Assembly: GCA_017443295.1 (NCBI GenBank)
Contig: JAFSNT010000198.1
Span: 1-42,296 of the forward strand
Reading direction: 5' to 3'
Length of the DNA: 42,296 nucleotides
Source of the DNA: Clostridia bacterium
Lineage (GTDB): Bacteria > Bacillota > Clostridia > Christensenellales > Aristaeellaceae
Shown here in pieces: positions 15,871 to 25,010 of this stretch. Below the pieces are notes generated by a model. It was not told the origin of the DNA and made no database searches. It saw only the letters and a list, made by a program, of their open reading frames with translations. Within the stretch, counting starts at the first letter, position 1. Each line of letters begins with the position of its first letter. The translations under genes were made by a program, and so were the position numbers.

Positions 15871-16827
15871 GTGACCGCTGCTGCCGGACATAGCCTGCGA
15901 AGAAGAAAAAGAATCAACTGGCAGAAGATCCTGCTGATCGTGACCTTTTCCGCGGTGCCGCTGTTTCTGCTGGCGCTGTTTACCTACGTGCCCTTCGCCA
16001 AGATGATCAAGTTCAGCTTCTTTGATATGAGCTATACGAAAAATAAAGGGTATGTGGGCATCAACAATTATCTCAAGGTTTTCAGCAAAAGCGAGTATGT
16101 GGGCGCCATGCTGCTGAGCCTGTACTACATGGTGGGCGCGGTGGTGCAATTGGCGCTGGCGCTGTTCTTTGCCACGCTCCTCTCTTCCGGCATCAAAGGC
16201 GGCGGCCTGTTCAAGGGCATTATCTTCTTCCCCTTCCTGGTGAACGGCATCGCCATCGGCTACATTTTCAAATTCTTCTATACCCGGGGCTTCGTGCTGG
16301 ACACGGTGCTGCAGACCCTGGGAATTTCCCTGGAAAACCTGCCCTACTGGCTGAGAGATCAAAGCATCAACAACTGGTCGCTGGTGTTTACCTCCGTGTG
16401 GAAATACTGCGGGCAGAACATGGTGCTTTTCATCGGCGCGATTGCTTCCATTGACCCCACGCTTTACGAGGCGGCCACCATCGACGGGGCCAACAAATGG
16501 CAGCAGTTCAAGGCCATTATCCTGCCCGGCATCAAAACCGTGTTCATGCTGAACCTGATCCTGTCCATCACCGGCTCCCTGTCCGCCTTTGAACCGGCCT
16601 ACGTGGTGGGCAGCATGGGGGCCAACGGCACCGCCACCTTCTTTATCAAGATTCACCAGATGGCGCATGTGAACAACAAGGTGGGCATGGCCTGCGCCAT
16701 GGCCATGGTGCTGATGGCGCTCATCATCCTGTTTACCGTCGCGCAGCGGCTCTTCTTCCGCTATGTGATGAAGGACGCGGACAACACCTTCAACAGCAAG
16801 GCCAACAAGGCCAAAACGCTGTGGTAA
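15871..16827 (+). CDS. ABC sugar transporter permease, MalF/LacF type
   Basis: 318 residues. I use GTG 15871 as start, because CTGGAGGTGAC lies 7 bases upstream; the frame could also begin with GTG at 15847. A basic cytoplasmic N-terminus (SLRRRKRINWQK) precedes the first helix (ILLIVTFSAVPLFLLALFTY). The EAA loop is TLYEAATIDGANKWQQFKAI. Forms a heterodimeric channel with the next permease, 14 bases downstream. It has six or more membrane helices. As in the other operon, no ATPase is encoded, so a shared MsmK-type ATPase elsewhere is expected. Confidence 0.93.
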   Translation: MTAAAGHSLRRRKRINWQKILLIVTFSAVPLFLLALFTYVPFAKMIKFSFFDMSYTKNKGYVGINNYLKVFSKSEYVGAMLLSLYYMVGAVVQLALALFFATLLSSGIKGGGLFKGIIFFPFLVNGIAIGYIFKFFYTRGFVLDTVLQTLGISLENLPYWLRDQSINNWSLVFTSVWKYCGQNMVLFIGAIASIDPTLYEAATIDGANKWQQFKAIILPGIKTVFMLNLILSITGSLSAFEPAYVVGSMGANGTATFFIKIHQMAHVNNKVGMACAMAMVLMALIILFTVAQRLFFRYVMKDADNTFNSKANKAKTLW

Positions 16828-16841
16828 AGGAGGGAAAAAGA

Positions 16842-17741
16842 ATGTCTGTGAAGCAATCGGCCCTCCATCGGGGAAACACGCGGGAGAACACCAGCGCCTT
16901 AACGAAAAAGGTGGTTTTGCGCGCGCTGGCCTATTTCTGCCTGCTGCTGGCCTGCTTTATCGCGCTGCTGCCCATCGTGTCCGCCTTTACGGTTTCCTTC
17001 AAAACCGCCGAGGAGTACAGCACCACCAACGCCATGGCCCTGCCGCAGAACTGGCTGAATTTCTCCAATTACAAACAGGTTTGGGAAGGGAACCAGCCCA
17101 GCCAGAGCCTGCTGCGCGCCTTCGCCACCTCCGGGCTGGTGGTGGTGATCGTGGTTGCGGTATCGGTGATGATGGGTTCCATGTTAGGCTATGTGCTGAA
17201 CCGCTTTTCCTTCCCCGGCAACGGCCTGATCCGCAATCTGTTTTTGATCGCCACCCTGATCCCCGGCATCGCCATGCAGGTGACCACCTACCAGATCATG
17301 ACCGAGTTGGGATTGGTGAACACCCTGGTGGGTTACATCATCCTCATGTCCGGCACGGACGTGATCTCCATTTATATCTTCCTGCAATACTTTGAAAATT
17401 TGGACGTGGCGCTGGATGAATCCGCCGTGCTGGAAGGGTGTACGTATTTCGGCGTTTTCTTTAAAATCCTTCTGCCGCTGACCAAGCCCGCCATCATCAC
17501 CGTGGCCGTGCTGAAGGGCGTGGGGGTATACAACGAATACTACAACGCCAACCTGTATCTGAATTCCGGCAAGTATTACACGGTGTCCACCGCCCTGTAT
17601 TCCTTTTCCGGCCCTTATAAATCCCAGTTCAACATCATTTGCGCCGGCGTGCTGCTGACGCTGCTGCCGCCCCTGATCGCTTTCCTGGTGTTCCAGAAGC
17701 AGGTATACGCCGGTCTGGCCAGCGGCTCCGTGAAGGGATAA
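16842..17741 (+). CDS. ABC sugar transporter permease, MalG/LacG type
   Basis: 299 residues. Start ATG 16842 after AAAGGAGGG. The first helix LALLACFIALLP-type segment lies near residue 30. The EAA-like loop reads DESAVLEGCTYFGVFFKILL, a divergent but recognisable version with the family glycine. The C-terminus KQVYAGLASGSVKG is typical of CUT1 MalG proteins. Partner of the permease just upstream, and followed 44 bases on by the LacI gene. The operon enzymes point to mannobiose or a related beta-disaccharide as cargo. Confidence 0.92.
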   Translation: MSVKQSALHRGNTRENTSALTKKVVLRALAYFCLLLACFIALLPIVSAFTVSFKTAEEYSTTNAMALPQNWLNFSNYKQVWEGNQPSQSLLRAFATSGLVVVIVVAVSVMMGSMLGYVLNRFSFPGNGLIRNLFLIATLIPGIAMQVTTYQIMTELGLVNTLVGYIILMSGTDVISIYIFLQYFENLDVALDESAVLEGCTYFGVFFKILLPLTKPAIITVAVLKGVGVYNEYYNANLYLNSGKYYTVSTALYSFSGPYKSQFNIICAGVLLTLLPPLIAFLVFQKQVYAGLASGSVKG

Positions 17742-17785
17742 CATTCCGCCGTGTCGAATAAAGGAGAGGCGGGGAGGCGAAACGG

Positions 17786-18805
17786 ATGAAAAAAGTAACC
17801 ATGCGGGATATTGGGAAGATGGCCGGGGTCAGCGCCGTCACGGTGTCCAAGGCGCTGGCGGGAAAACCGGGCATGAGCGAAGAGATGCGCAAGCGCATCC
17901 TCCAAATTGCCAAGGAAACGGATTATCAGTATCCCGATCCCGAAAAGACGGAGGAACGAAGGAGCCTGGATATCGGCATCCTGGTGCCCGAGCAATACTT
18001 TGAATCCGCGTCTTTTTATTCTTCCATGTATAAAAAGCTGGCGGGGCGTTTGGAGCGGGAAGGGCATTTCGGCCTGCTGGAGATCGTGAGCATCCAGGCG
18101 GAGGAAACGCTGCAGCCCCCGCAAATCATGCGGACGCGGCACGTGGACGGCATTATCATGTTGGGGCAGCCCGCCAAGCCCTATTACCGCATGATCGCCG
18201 CCTCCGGGATTCCCACCGTGTTTCTGGATTTTTACGACGAGCAGGGCGTCGCCGATTCCGTGGTGGGAGACAACACCTACGGGTGCTACCGGCTGACCAG
18301 CCACCTCATTAAAAACGGGCACACCAAAATCGGCTTTGTGGGCAACGTACACGCCACCAGCAGCATCATGGACCGATATTTAGGGTATTACCGGGCGATG
18401 CTGCTGCACGGCCTGCCCATCCAGGAAAAATGGATCCTGCGGGATCGGGACGACCACGGCAACCTGACGCCCATCAAGCTGCCCCGCGACCTGCCCACGG
18501 CCTTTGTCTGCAATTGCGACGTGGTGGCCGGGCGGCTGATCACGGCGTTGCGCGGCAGAGGCCTGCGTGTGCCGGAGGACATATCCGTGACCGGGTTTGA
18601 CGATTTTGTCATCGACGCTTCGCCGGATATTTCCTTAAGCACCTTCCGGGTGAACACGGACAGCATGATCGAGCTGGCGGTTCAGGCCATGGCGGAACGC
18701 TGCGCCGGCTCCAGCAAGCCCTATGGCCGCGTCGTGGTCAGCGGCCAGCCGATCTACCGGGATTCCGAAGGAATCTGCGGCAATCAGGAGGATAAGATAT
18801 CATGA
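17786..18805 (+). CDS. LacI family transcriptional regulator of the mannoside operon
   Basis: 339 residues. Helix-turn-helix MRDIGKMAGVSAVTVSKALA at residues about 6-25, hinge KRILQIAKETDYQYP. Sensor domain has the family patterns VDGIIMLGQPAKPYY, HTKIGFVGNVHATSS and VPEDISVTGFDDFVIDASPD. Start ATG 17786 follows AAAGGAGAGG-like sequence. It lies within the operon, between the permeases and the epimerase, and overlaps the epimerase start by 4 bases, so translation is coupled. It most likely represses the operon promoter at 14378 through the inverted repeat at 14416-14438 and is released by a sugar, but the effector cannot be read from the sequence. Confidence 0.93.
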   Translation: MKKVTMRDIGKMAGVSAVTVSKALAGKPGMSEEMRKRILQIAKETDYQYPDPEKTEERRSLDIGILVPEQYFESASFYSSMYKKLAGRLEREGHFGLLEIVSIQAEETLQPPQIMRTRHVDGIIMLGQPAKPYYRMIAASGIPTVFLDFYDEQGVADSVVGDNTYGCYRLTSHLIKNGHTKIGFVGNVHATSSIMDRYLGYYRAMLLHGLPIQEKWILRDRDDHGNLTPIKLPRDLPTAFVCNCDVVAGRLITALRGRGLRVPEDISVTGFDDFVIDASPDISLSTFRVNTDSMIELAVQAMAERCAGSSKPYGRVVVSGQPIYRDSEGICGNQEDKIS

Positions 18806-19980
18806 GCTTTACAACGGAAATCCGCCGGGAATTGACGGAGCGCATTCTGCCTTTCTGGCAGGGCCTGCGGGATGACGTCCACGGCGGATATGTGGGGCGG
18901 GTGGATTATGATTTGACCCTCCATCCGGAAGCGGACAAGGGCTGCATCCTCAACAGCCGCATCCTCTGGTTCTTTTCGGAAGCCTACTTGCTGTTGAAAG
19001 ACGGTGTCCTGCTGGAAGAGGCGCGTCACGCGTATGAAATGCTGAAGCGGATGACGGATCAGCAAAACGGCGGGGTGTACTGGTCCCTGCGCGCGGACGG
19101 CACGATTGCCGACGGCACCAAGCACACCTACAACCAGGCCTTTGCCATTTATGCCCTTGCCGCTTATTTCCGCGCCGACAAAAGCCCGGACGCCCTGGAG
19201 CGGGCGAAAGCGCTGTTTCGCGTCATTGAGGCAAAGTGCCGGGACGCGGGCGGCTATCTGGAAGCCTTCACGGCGGACTGGCGGCCCGAAAGCAACGAAA
19301 AGCTCAGCGAAAACGGCGTGATGGCGACGCGCACCATGAACACCCTGCTCCATGTGATGGAAGGGTACACGGGGCTGTATCAGGTCTGGCCCGACCCGGA
19401 GCTAAAGGATCGGCTGTATGAGATCCTGAACATTTGGGAAACGAAGATTTACAACAGAGAAAAGCGCCGTCAGGAAGTGTTTTTCGATCACGAATACCAC
19501 ACCCTCATCGACCTGCATTCCTTCGGCCACGACATCGAAACCAGCTGGCTGACGGAAAAGACGCTGGAAGCGCTGGACGATCCCGCCCTCACCGCCCGCA
19601 TCCGGCCGACGCTGCTTGAAATGGCGGATCACACGTATGATGCCGCTTTTACGGATCACGGCTTCGCCAACGAGTGCGAAAAGGGCGTTGTCAATCAAAG
19701 GCGCATCTGGTGGGTGCAGGCGGAGGCGCTGATGGGCTTCCTGAACGCATACGAAAAAACCGGCGAAAAGCGCTACAGGGACGCCGTGCTTTCCCAGTGG
19801 GCCTATATTCGGGACGTAATGGCCGATCAGCGGCCCGGCTCGGAATGGTTCTGGTACGTAAACGAGGACGGAACGCCGGGCGAGGACGAGGCCATCGTGG
19901 AGCCTTGGAAATGCCCTTATCACAACGGCCGTATGTGCATGGAAGTGCTGCGCCGCGGCTTCAAGGAGGAAGAAAAATGA
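18802..19980 (+). CDS. cellobiose/mannobiose 2-epimerase
   Basis: 392 residues, close to characterised enzymes of the N-acylglucosamine 2-epimerase superfamily. Epimerises the reducing-end glucose or mannose of a beta-1,4-disaccharide; with beta-mannobiose it yields mannosyl-glucose. An (alpha/alpha)6 barrel is expected. Visible signatures: [18 protein letters not shown]-type segment, [14 protein letters not shown] with His184, [14 protein letters not shown] with His243, [14 protein letters not shown] and [15 protein letters not shown] with His374. These histidines sit at positions that, as I recall, are important in the Ruminococcus albus enzyme. The start overlaps the LacI stop, and the stop overlaps the GH130 start as ATGA, so the two enzymes are translated together. 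Cellobiose is an equally plausible substrate. Confidence 0.9.
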   Translation: MSFTTEIRRELTERILPFWQGLRDDVHGGYVGRVDYDLTLHPEADKGCILNSRILWFFSEAYLLLKDGVLLEEARHAYEMLKRMTDQQNGGVYWSLRADGTIADGTKHTYNQAFAIYALAAYFRADKSPDALERAKALFRVIEAKCRDAGGYLEAFTADWRPESNEKLSENGVMATRTMNTLLHVMEGYTGLYQVWPDPELKDRLYEILNIWETKIYNREKRRQEVFFDHEYHTLIDLHSFGHDIETSWLTEKTLEALDDPALTARIRPTLLEMADHTYDAAFTDHGFANECEKGVVNQRRIWWVQAEALMGFLNAYEKTGEKRYRDAVLSQWAYIRDVMADQRPGSEWFWYVNEDGTPGEDEAIVEPWKCPYHNGRMCMEVLRRGFKEEEK

Positions 19981-21146
19981 CCTATCAGGAATTGCAGGCC
20001 CGGTATGAAAGCCTGGTGAAGCGGAAAAATACCGTTGATGACAGCCGGTATAACGGCATTTACGAAAAATGGAACCGGCCCGTGCTGACCCGCGAGCATA
20101 TCCCGCCCTTCTGGATGTACGATCCCGACCCAAAAACCAACCCCTACATGATGCAGCGGTTAGGGGTCAACGCCGTATTCAACAGCGGGGCCATCCTGCT
20201 GGACGGAAAATTCACCCTGGTGGCCCGGGTGGAGGGCAACGACCGCAAGAGCTTTTTCGCCGTGGCGCAGAGCGATTCCGGCGTGGACGGCTTTCGCTTC
20301 TGGGATGAACCCGTCCTTTTGCCCGATACTTGCCCGGAAGAAACCAACGTGTACGATATGCGCCTGACCCGGCACGAGGACGGCTGGATCTACGGCGTGT
20401 TCTGCTCCGAAAGCAAGGACACGGCCAACCCCGATCTTTCCGCCGCCACGGCGGCCGCGGGCATCGTGCGCACAAAGGATCTGAAAACCTGGGAACGGCT
20501 GCCCAATCTGGTCACCCTCCGTTCACCCCAGCAGCGCAACGTGTGCCTGCATCCCGAATTTGTGCGGGGCAAATACGCTTTCTATACCCGCCCCATGGAT
20601 GATTTCATCGAAACCGGAAGCGGCGGCGGCATCGGCTTTGGCCTGTGCGACGACATCACCCACGCCGTCATCGACGAAGAAAAAATGACCTCCATCCGCA
20701 AATACCACACCATTACGGAAAGCAAAAACGGCGCGGGCGCCGTGCCCATCAAGACGGACAAGGGATGGATTCATATCGCCCACGGCGTGCGCAACACGGC
20801 GGCGGGCCTGCGTTATGTGATCTATGCCTTCGCCACGGCGCTGGACGATCCTTCTCGGGTCATTGCCGAACCCGGCGGGTATCTCATCGCGCCCATGGGA
20901 CAGGAGCGGTCAGGAGACGTGAGCAACGTGGTGTTCACCAACGGAGCCATCACCACGCCGGACGGACGCGTGTATATCTACTATGCTTCCAGCGATACGC
21001 GCCTGCACGTCGCCACCACGGACATCGACCGGCTCACGGATTATGTATTCAACACGCCCCGCGATCCCGGAAGAAGCGTGGAATGTGTACGGCAGCGGAT
21101 CGGTTTTATTCAGAAGAATCTGGCTTTCTTATCCCGGCAGGAATAA
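19977..21146 (+). CDS. GH130 4-O-beta-D-mannosyl-D-glucose phosphorylase
   Basis: 389 residues, typical of GH130 subfamily 1. Uses phosphate to split beta-1,4-mannosyl-glucose into mannose 1-phosphate and glucose, keeping bond energy. Start ATG 19977 overlaps the epimerase stop (ATGA). A longer frame begins upstream but lies inside the epimerase gene. Signatures: [37 protein letters not shown] with the conserved Asp at residue 89, [20 protein letters not shown] and [15 protein letters not shown]. The C-terminus ([19 protein letters not shown]) matches the family. Together with the epimerase it forms the established mannobiose pathway of gut bacteria. Close homologues act on mannobiose directly, so the exact substrate is a little uncertain. 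Confidence 0.92.
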   Translation: MTYQELQARYESLVKRKNTVDDSRYNGIYEKWNRPVLTREHIPPFWMYDPDPKTNPYMMQRLGVNAVFNSGAILLDGKFTLVARVEGNDRKSFFAVAQSDSGVDGFRFWDEPVLLPDTCPEETNVYDMRLTRHEDGWIYGVFCSESKDTANPDLSAATAAAGIVRTKDLKTWERLPNLVTLRSPQQRNVCLHPEFVRGKYAFYTRPMDDFIETGSGGGIGFGLCDDITHAVIDEEKMTSIRKYHTITESKNGAGAVPIKTDKGWIHIAHGVRNTAAGLRYVIYAFATALDDPSRVIAEPGGYLIAPMGQERSGDVSNVVFTNGAITTPDGRVYIYYASSDTRLHVATTDIDRLTDYVFNTPRDPGRSVECVRQRIGFIQKNLAFLSRQE

Positions 21147-21173
21147 ACAGCGTCCAAAAAAAGACATAAACAA

Positions 21174-21217
21174 GGGGCTGTCCCCCACGCCTTGGCGTTT
21201 GGAGACAGCCCTCGTTT
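21174..21217. terminator. terminator at the end of the mannoside operon
   Basis: AGGGGCTGTC pairs with GACAGCCCT around a 20-base loop with additional pairs, followed by CGTTTTATTG. It lies between convergent genes ending at 21146 and 21236. Confidence 0.7.
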
Positions 21218-21235
21218 TATTGTCTGTGATGCAGC

Positions 21236-22090
21236 TTATTCGGCGGCAGGCGCGCGGAAGCTGATCTGGGTGGCGCCGGTCATGCCGTCGGCGGACAGCA
21301 GATAGATGGGGGCCACTTCGATGTGCAGGGTGGCGAAGCTGCCTTCATAGCCGCTTTCGGTCTTGAAGCACAGGGTCATGCTGTAGCCCGCTTCCTTTTC
21401 CGCGGCGGTGATGGTGCGGGTGATGGTCATGCAGGCGTCAGCAGCGAAGCCGCCGGTGGCGTAGTTCACGCCCTTTTCGCCGGTCAGGTTGTCGATCAGG
21501 TACAGCTCGGTCACGTTTTCACCGGTGGTGTTGTACACGGTGTAGGTGCCGGTGGGGTTCAGCGCGGCCTTGGCGGCGGCCAGGATGCCCTGCAGGTAGC
21601 CCCAGGTGTCCACGGCGGTAGCGCCCGCCACAGCGTCCACCACTTCGCCCTTGGTTTCGGCGGTGTAGCCGTTCACAAAGGCTTCCAGCTCGGCGATGGT
21701 CTTGCCGGTGGCGAAGGCTTCGATGGCGTCATAGTTGGCGGCGATCTGCACGGTGGAGCCGGCCTTCTGCTTCATGTTCAGGCTGTACAGCTCGTTGTTC
21801 ACGCGCTTGGAACCCAGCACCTTGCCTTCGGGATAGCTGTCGCCGAAGGATCCGTCGCTGTTGGGCACGCCGATGGCGGCCAGGTCTTCCCGGTCGTTGA
21901 TGAACTGGAATTCGTCGATCTTGGCGGCCACGATGGTTTCATCCTGCACCACGGCGGTGATCACGGCGAAGCAGCCCGTGCCATGGGCGGCGTAGTCCAC
22001 CTGGCCCAGCTTGATTTCGCCCTCGGCGAAAGCGGCGGCGGCGGTGAGCAGCATCATGGCGGCCAGCAGAACGGCTAACAGTTTCTTCAT
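21236..22090 (-). CDS. secreted protein with two FMN-binding-like GAT motifs
   Basis: 284 residues. Start ATG 22090 after GGAGGGAAT. Signal peptide MKKLLAVLLAAMMLLTAAAA ends AFA-EG and has no lipobox cysteine. The first domain begins IKLGQVDYAAHGTGCFAVIT and ends in VVDAVAGATAVDTWGYLQGI, a motif like the DxxxGAT site where ApbE attaches flavin. The second, beta-rich domain ends SADGMTGATQISF, which also resembles that site. A covalently flavinylated extracellular protein, like PplA, is therefore possible, but no binding residue beyond these motifs can be assigned. The middle section (NNELYSLNMKQKAGST) resembles clostridial secreted proteins that I cannot name. It is monocistronic, with its own TATAAT promoter. 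Confidence 0.72.
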   Translation of the reverse strand: MKKLLAVLLAAMMLLTAAAAFAEGEIKLGQVDYAAHGTGCFAVITAVVQDETIVAAKIDEFQFINDREDLAAIGVPNSDGSFGDSYPEGKVLGSKRVNNELYSLNMKQKAGSTVQIAANYDAIEAFATGKTIAELEAFVNGYTAETKGEVVDAVAGATAVDTWGYLQGILAAAKAALNPTGTYTVYNTTGENVTELYLIDNLTGEKGVNYATGGFAADACMTITRTITAAEKEAGYSMTLCFKTESGYEGSFATLHIEVAPIYLLSADGMTGATQISFRAPAAE

Positions 22091-22139
22091 AATCAATTCC
22101 CTCCTGTGTAATTTTGCAGGCAGTTGCCCGTTTAACTTC

Positions 22140-22168
22140 ATTATACAGGAGAACAAAAGAAATACAAG
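22140..22168 (-). promoter_or_regulatory. promoter of the secreted GAT-motif protein
   Basis: On the minus strand TTGTAT (about 22167-22162), a 16-base spacer and a perfect TATAAT (22145-22140). Confidence 0.6.
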
Positions 22169-22235
22169 CGGCAGATTATGGCAAAAAAATGGTGATATTC
22201 CTGTCTAACCGGGTATTTGAAGCGGCCCGCTCCCT

Positions 22236-23036
22236 TTACGGCGACGCGGCGGCCGTTTCCAGCTCCAGCAGGCGGTAGATTTTCCGGTAGGTTTTCCCCG
22301 TGAACAAAAGCCTGAAAAACCATCTGTCCATTGGTTTCAGCTCGTCCACCAGCCGGGCGGGGGTGAAGGAATGCTCCACCCTGAACCGCAGGGGCAGCCC
22401 GGTCAAAACGTCCCCGATTTCGTCGATCCCATACACCCGCGTCACGCCCACGTCATTGACGGGATTCTTATACTTGGACGCCTTCGCCCCAAACTCCGTA
22501 TACACGTCCATGAACACGTACAGCGTGCCGTATTTCTCCTGCAATGCCTGAAATAATCCGTGCAGCTGCGCCCTGGTCAGGTACATGCTGATGCCTTCCA
22601 GCACCACGATGGCCGCCCGGCTGTCCGGCAGGGCTTTGATCTGCGCCGGATCCGACGCGTCCAGGCCCGCCATGCGATAGCGTTCGGTTTCCTTGTAATA
22701 CTTCTTCCGCACGGCGATCACGTCGGGAAAATCGCAGTCCACCCAATGCCGGTAAGGCCGCTTCACCCGATTGCACCGGCTGTCCAGCCCGCAGCCGATG
22801 TGCAGCACCAGGGCCTCCGGCGCCTGTTCCAGCATGGCGTCCGTCCAATCGTCAAAAACCCGGGCGCGCATGGCCATGTTGTAGGCCAGCCATTTTGATT
22901 TGGACTTGCCGCGAATGGGAAACTGTTCCGCCGCCCAGATTTTTTCGGCGTCCGGATCGTGCAGAATGATGCTTTGCCTGCTCACCCGCGATTTTCCGTA
23001 CAGCGGAATGAACAGGGTTTTATTGACCTCATCCAT
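22236..23036 (-). CDS. class I SAM-dependent methyltransferase, leucine carboxyl methyltransferase family
   Basis: 266 residues. The SAM-binding motif I reads ALVLHIGCGLDSRCNRV; the next acidic motif is HWVDCDFPDVIAVRKKYY, and IVVLEGISMYLTRAQLHGL is the post-core signature of the LCM/O-methyltransferase group. The family methylates small acids or polyketide-like molecules; the substrate here cannot be read. Start ATG 23036 with a weak GGGAG site. It sits 16 bases after the nitroreductase gene and is the last gene of the leftward operon. The N-terminal KTLFIPLYGKSRVSRQSI is characteristic of the polyketide-synthesis-associated subgroup. Confidence 0.88.
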   Translation of the reverse strand: MDEVNKTLFIPLYGKSRVSRQSIILHDPDAEKIWAAEQFPIRGKSKSKWLAYNMAMRARVFDDWTDAMLEQAPEALVLHIGCGLDSRCNRVKRPYRHWVDCDFPDVIAVRKKYYKETERYRMAGLDASDPAQIKALPDSRAAIVVLEGISMYLTRAQLHGLFQALQEKYGTLYVFMDVYTEFGAKASKYKNPVNDVGVTRVYGIDEIGDVLTGLPLRFRVEHSFTPARLVDELKPMDRWFFRLLFTGKTYRKIYRLLELETAAASP

Positions 23037-23052
23037 CTTTCTTTCGCTCCCG

Positions 23053-23784
23053 TTATTGATCGGAAAATTCCTCTATATATTTTTGCACGGAACGGGACAT
23101 TTCCCTGGCGAAGCCGGAATTGTATTTCCGCTGGCAGAACGCCTGCAGCCAGCTGTCGAAGGTGCGGTTGCTGGTTCTTTCCGCGAACATGGCTTTCAGT
23201 TCCGCTTCCGTCAGCGTGTGATACCCGTTTTCCTGCACGATGTATTGCTGCGGGAAGCGCTCGGGCTTTTCCCTGTCCTTTTGCTGCTGGGTCGGGAAGC
23301 CGAACACCAGCATGGCGGCGGGGAACACATAGCGCGGCAGGGCCAGGATCTCCCGCTGGGTTTCGATGTTTTCCATAATGTCGCCGATGTAGCAGGAGCC
23401 GACGCCCAGCGCTTCGGCGGCGGTCACCGCGTTTTGGGCGGCGATGTTGGCATCGCTGACCGCTAAAAGCAAATCCCCCACGCCGGGCTTCCGGGGCTGG
23501 CACCCCGCCGCCTTGAAAGCGTTATACCATTTCAGGCAATCGGCGCAGAAAATCAATACCAATTTCGCCTGCGCAATGAACGGCTGATTGTCGCAGGATA
23601 TGCTGAGCCTGCGCTTCTTTTCGGGATCGCTGATCCGCAGAACGGTATACAGCTGCTGGTTGCCCGCCGTGGGAGCCTGAGCCGCCGCCGCTAAAATCTG
23701 CTGTACGGCTTCCTCGGGGATTTCCTGATCGGTATACGCCCGGACGGATTTGCGCTCCATCAGGGATTGAATCACCGGATGCAT
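23053..23784 (-). CDS. nitroreductase family NAD(P)H-dependent oxidoreductase
   Basis: 243 residues. Flavin-dependent (FMN) enzyme reducing nitro, quinone or flavin substrates. Start ATG 23784 (MHPVIQSLMERKSVRAYTDQ) follows GAAGGAGGG; an earlier ATG at 23805 overlaps the preceding stop and lacks this spacing. The phosphate-binding region RKSVRAYTDQ and the flavin contact QAPTAGNQQLYTVLRI are clear. The dimer-interface part shows NIAAQNAVTAAEALGVGSCY and the C-terminal YHTLTEAELKAMF extension matches the NfsA/FRase subgroup. It probably uses NADPH. Operon neighbours give no specific substrate. Confidence 0.9.
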   Translation of the reverse strand: MHPVIQSLMERKSVRAYTDQEIPEEAVQQILAAAAQAPTAGNQQLYTVLRISDPEKKRRLSISCDNQPFIAQAKLVLIFCADCLKWYNAFKAAGCQPRKPGVGDLLLAVSDANIAAQNAVTAAEALGVGSCYIGDIMENIETQREILALPRYVFPAAMLVFGFPTQQQKDREKPERFPQQYIVQENGYHTLTEAELKAMFAERTSNRTFDSWLQAFCQRKYNSGFAREMSRSVQKYIEEFSDQ

Positions 23785-23801
23785 TTTCTGTTCTCCCTCC
23801 T

Positions 23802-24977
23802 TCATGCCCGCCAGCCCATTTCTTCCGCGACCACGGGATGATAATGGGCGTCCTTCAGATGCACAAAATCCACCGACGAAACGACCTGCCCCTCCCCCGG
23901 CCAGTCGATCACGCCCGTGCCGTCCGGCGCGAGGCCGTAGTCCGTAAGCGTCTTTCCCGAGGGCGGCGTCAAAACGGTGAGCCGGTTCATCACCCGGCTG
24001 CCTAAATAGAATTCAAATATCCCCCGCCGGGGATCAATGGCCATGTGGTTGCCCACAAAGCCGCTCAATGCGATGGTTTCATCGCTCATATACACCGGCA
24101 CCTCGCTGTGCCGCTGCACCGGATGGCGCACATAGCACATCAGCCCCAAATGCTGGGTCCATCCCCCGTCGGGCAGGGGGCGTCCCGTGCGGTTGCGGGC
24201 CATCTCCCGAAGATCGGCGGCGCTGAGTACGTCCCCCCGCAGGATGCCCCGGCACAGCCGCGTCATGTCCCCCGCCGTGGAGAAAAGCCCCGCGTGGCCG
24301 CAGAAAGCTTCCCCATGAGGGGCCATGGCCCGGGCCTTGGGGTCGTGAACCGTGCCGGGGGCCACGCCCTCCCGCACCAGCCAGCAATCCCCCGCGATAC
24401 GGTGTTCCCGGTCGTGGCTGACGCAGCGCGGGCGGGCGCTATCCGGCACGCGGCACCAGGTTTCTCCCATGCCCAGGGGCCGCAGCAGCTCCCGTTCCAC
24501 CAGCGTCATCATCGCTTCATCCGCCGCGCCCTCCAAAATGTACCGGGCGACCATAGCGTGAATATCGGAATAGGCCTTCACCCCGTTGGGAAAGGGCTGG
24601 CAGGCAAAGAGCGCGGCCTCAGCGGCCTGCGCGTTCGGCTGGGCGTCGATGCGCTCCGGCGTGCGCAGGCCGATTTCAAAGCCCAGCACCTGGCCCACGG
24701 TGACGCCCTCTAAATGGGCAAACTGCGGGGCGTAGCGGGTCACGGGCGCGTCAAAATCCAGCTTCCCCGCCGCCCGAAGCCGCAGGGCCGTGAACCCGGT
24801 GAACAGCTTGGACAGGGAGGCCAGGTCAAACACGCTGTCCGCCGCCACGGGCTTTCCGTCCAGGTCGGCCACACCGCCCAAGGCGGCATGCACCGTGTCC
24901 CAGTCGCCGCAGACCACCGACATGCAGGCAAGGGAGCGGGATTCCTGCGTAAAGTATTGTACAGCCTGGGAGAGCAT
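23802..24977 (-). CDS. class-C-like serine hydrolase (beta-lactamase/esterase family)
   Basis: 391 residues. The SxxK motif is Ser54-Leu-Ser-Lys57 in FDLASLSKLFTGFTAL. The second motif is YSD in GVKAYSDIHAM, and a C-terminal HAG (GEAFCGHAGLFSTAGDMTR) fills the third. Members include class C beta-lactamases, DD-peptidases and esterases. No signal peptide is visible, so the protein is probably cytoplasmic and an esterase is more likely than a penicillin-binding function. Start ATG 24977 follows AAGGAGGA. A TGATATAAT promoter lies just upstream, after the U32-like gene. Confidence 0.87.
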   Translation of the reverse strand: MLSQAVQYFTQESRSLACMSVVCGDWDTVHAALGGVADLDGKPVAADSVFDLASLSKLFTGFTALRLRAAGKLDFDAPVTRYAPQFAHLEGVTVGQVLGFEIGLRTPERIDAQPNAQAAEAALFACQPFPNGVKAYSDIHAMVARYILEGAADEAMMTLVERELLRPLGMGETWCRVPDSARPRCVSHDREHRIAGDCWLVREGVAPGTVHDPKARAMAPHGEAFCGHAGLFSTAGDMTRLCRGILRGDVLSAADLREMARNRTGRPLPDGGWTQHLGLMCYVRHPVQRHSEVPVYMSDETIALSGFVGNHMAIDPRRGIFEFYLGSRVMNRLTVLTPPSGKTLTDYGLAPDGTGVIDWPGEGQVVSSVDFVHLKDAHYHPVVAEEMGWRA

Positions 24978-25001
24978 GCGTCCTCCTTCATTTGCAACGT
25001 T

Positions 25002-25010
25002 ATTATATCA
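25002..25010 (-). promoter_or_regulatory. internal extended -10 promoter for the serine hydrolase
   Basis: TGATATAAT on the minus strand (25010-25002) is an extended -10. The TGA of this motif is also the stop codon of the U32-like gene. No good -35 is visible, as is usual for this class. Confidence 0.45.

Noticed and set aside
14434-16668. Long minus-strand frame (744 residues) over the mannoside operon
   Set aside because: It lies antisense to a clear binding protein and permease, is Gly/His/Gln-rich low-complexity and has no ribosome binding site or family. It is a shadow of codon bias in a G+C-rich genome.
19674-19976. Upstream extension of the GH130 frame
   Set aside because: It lies inside the epimerase gene; the ATGA overlap at 19977 gives the family N-terminus.
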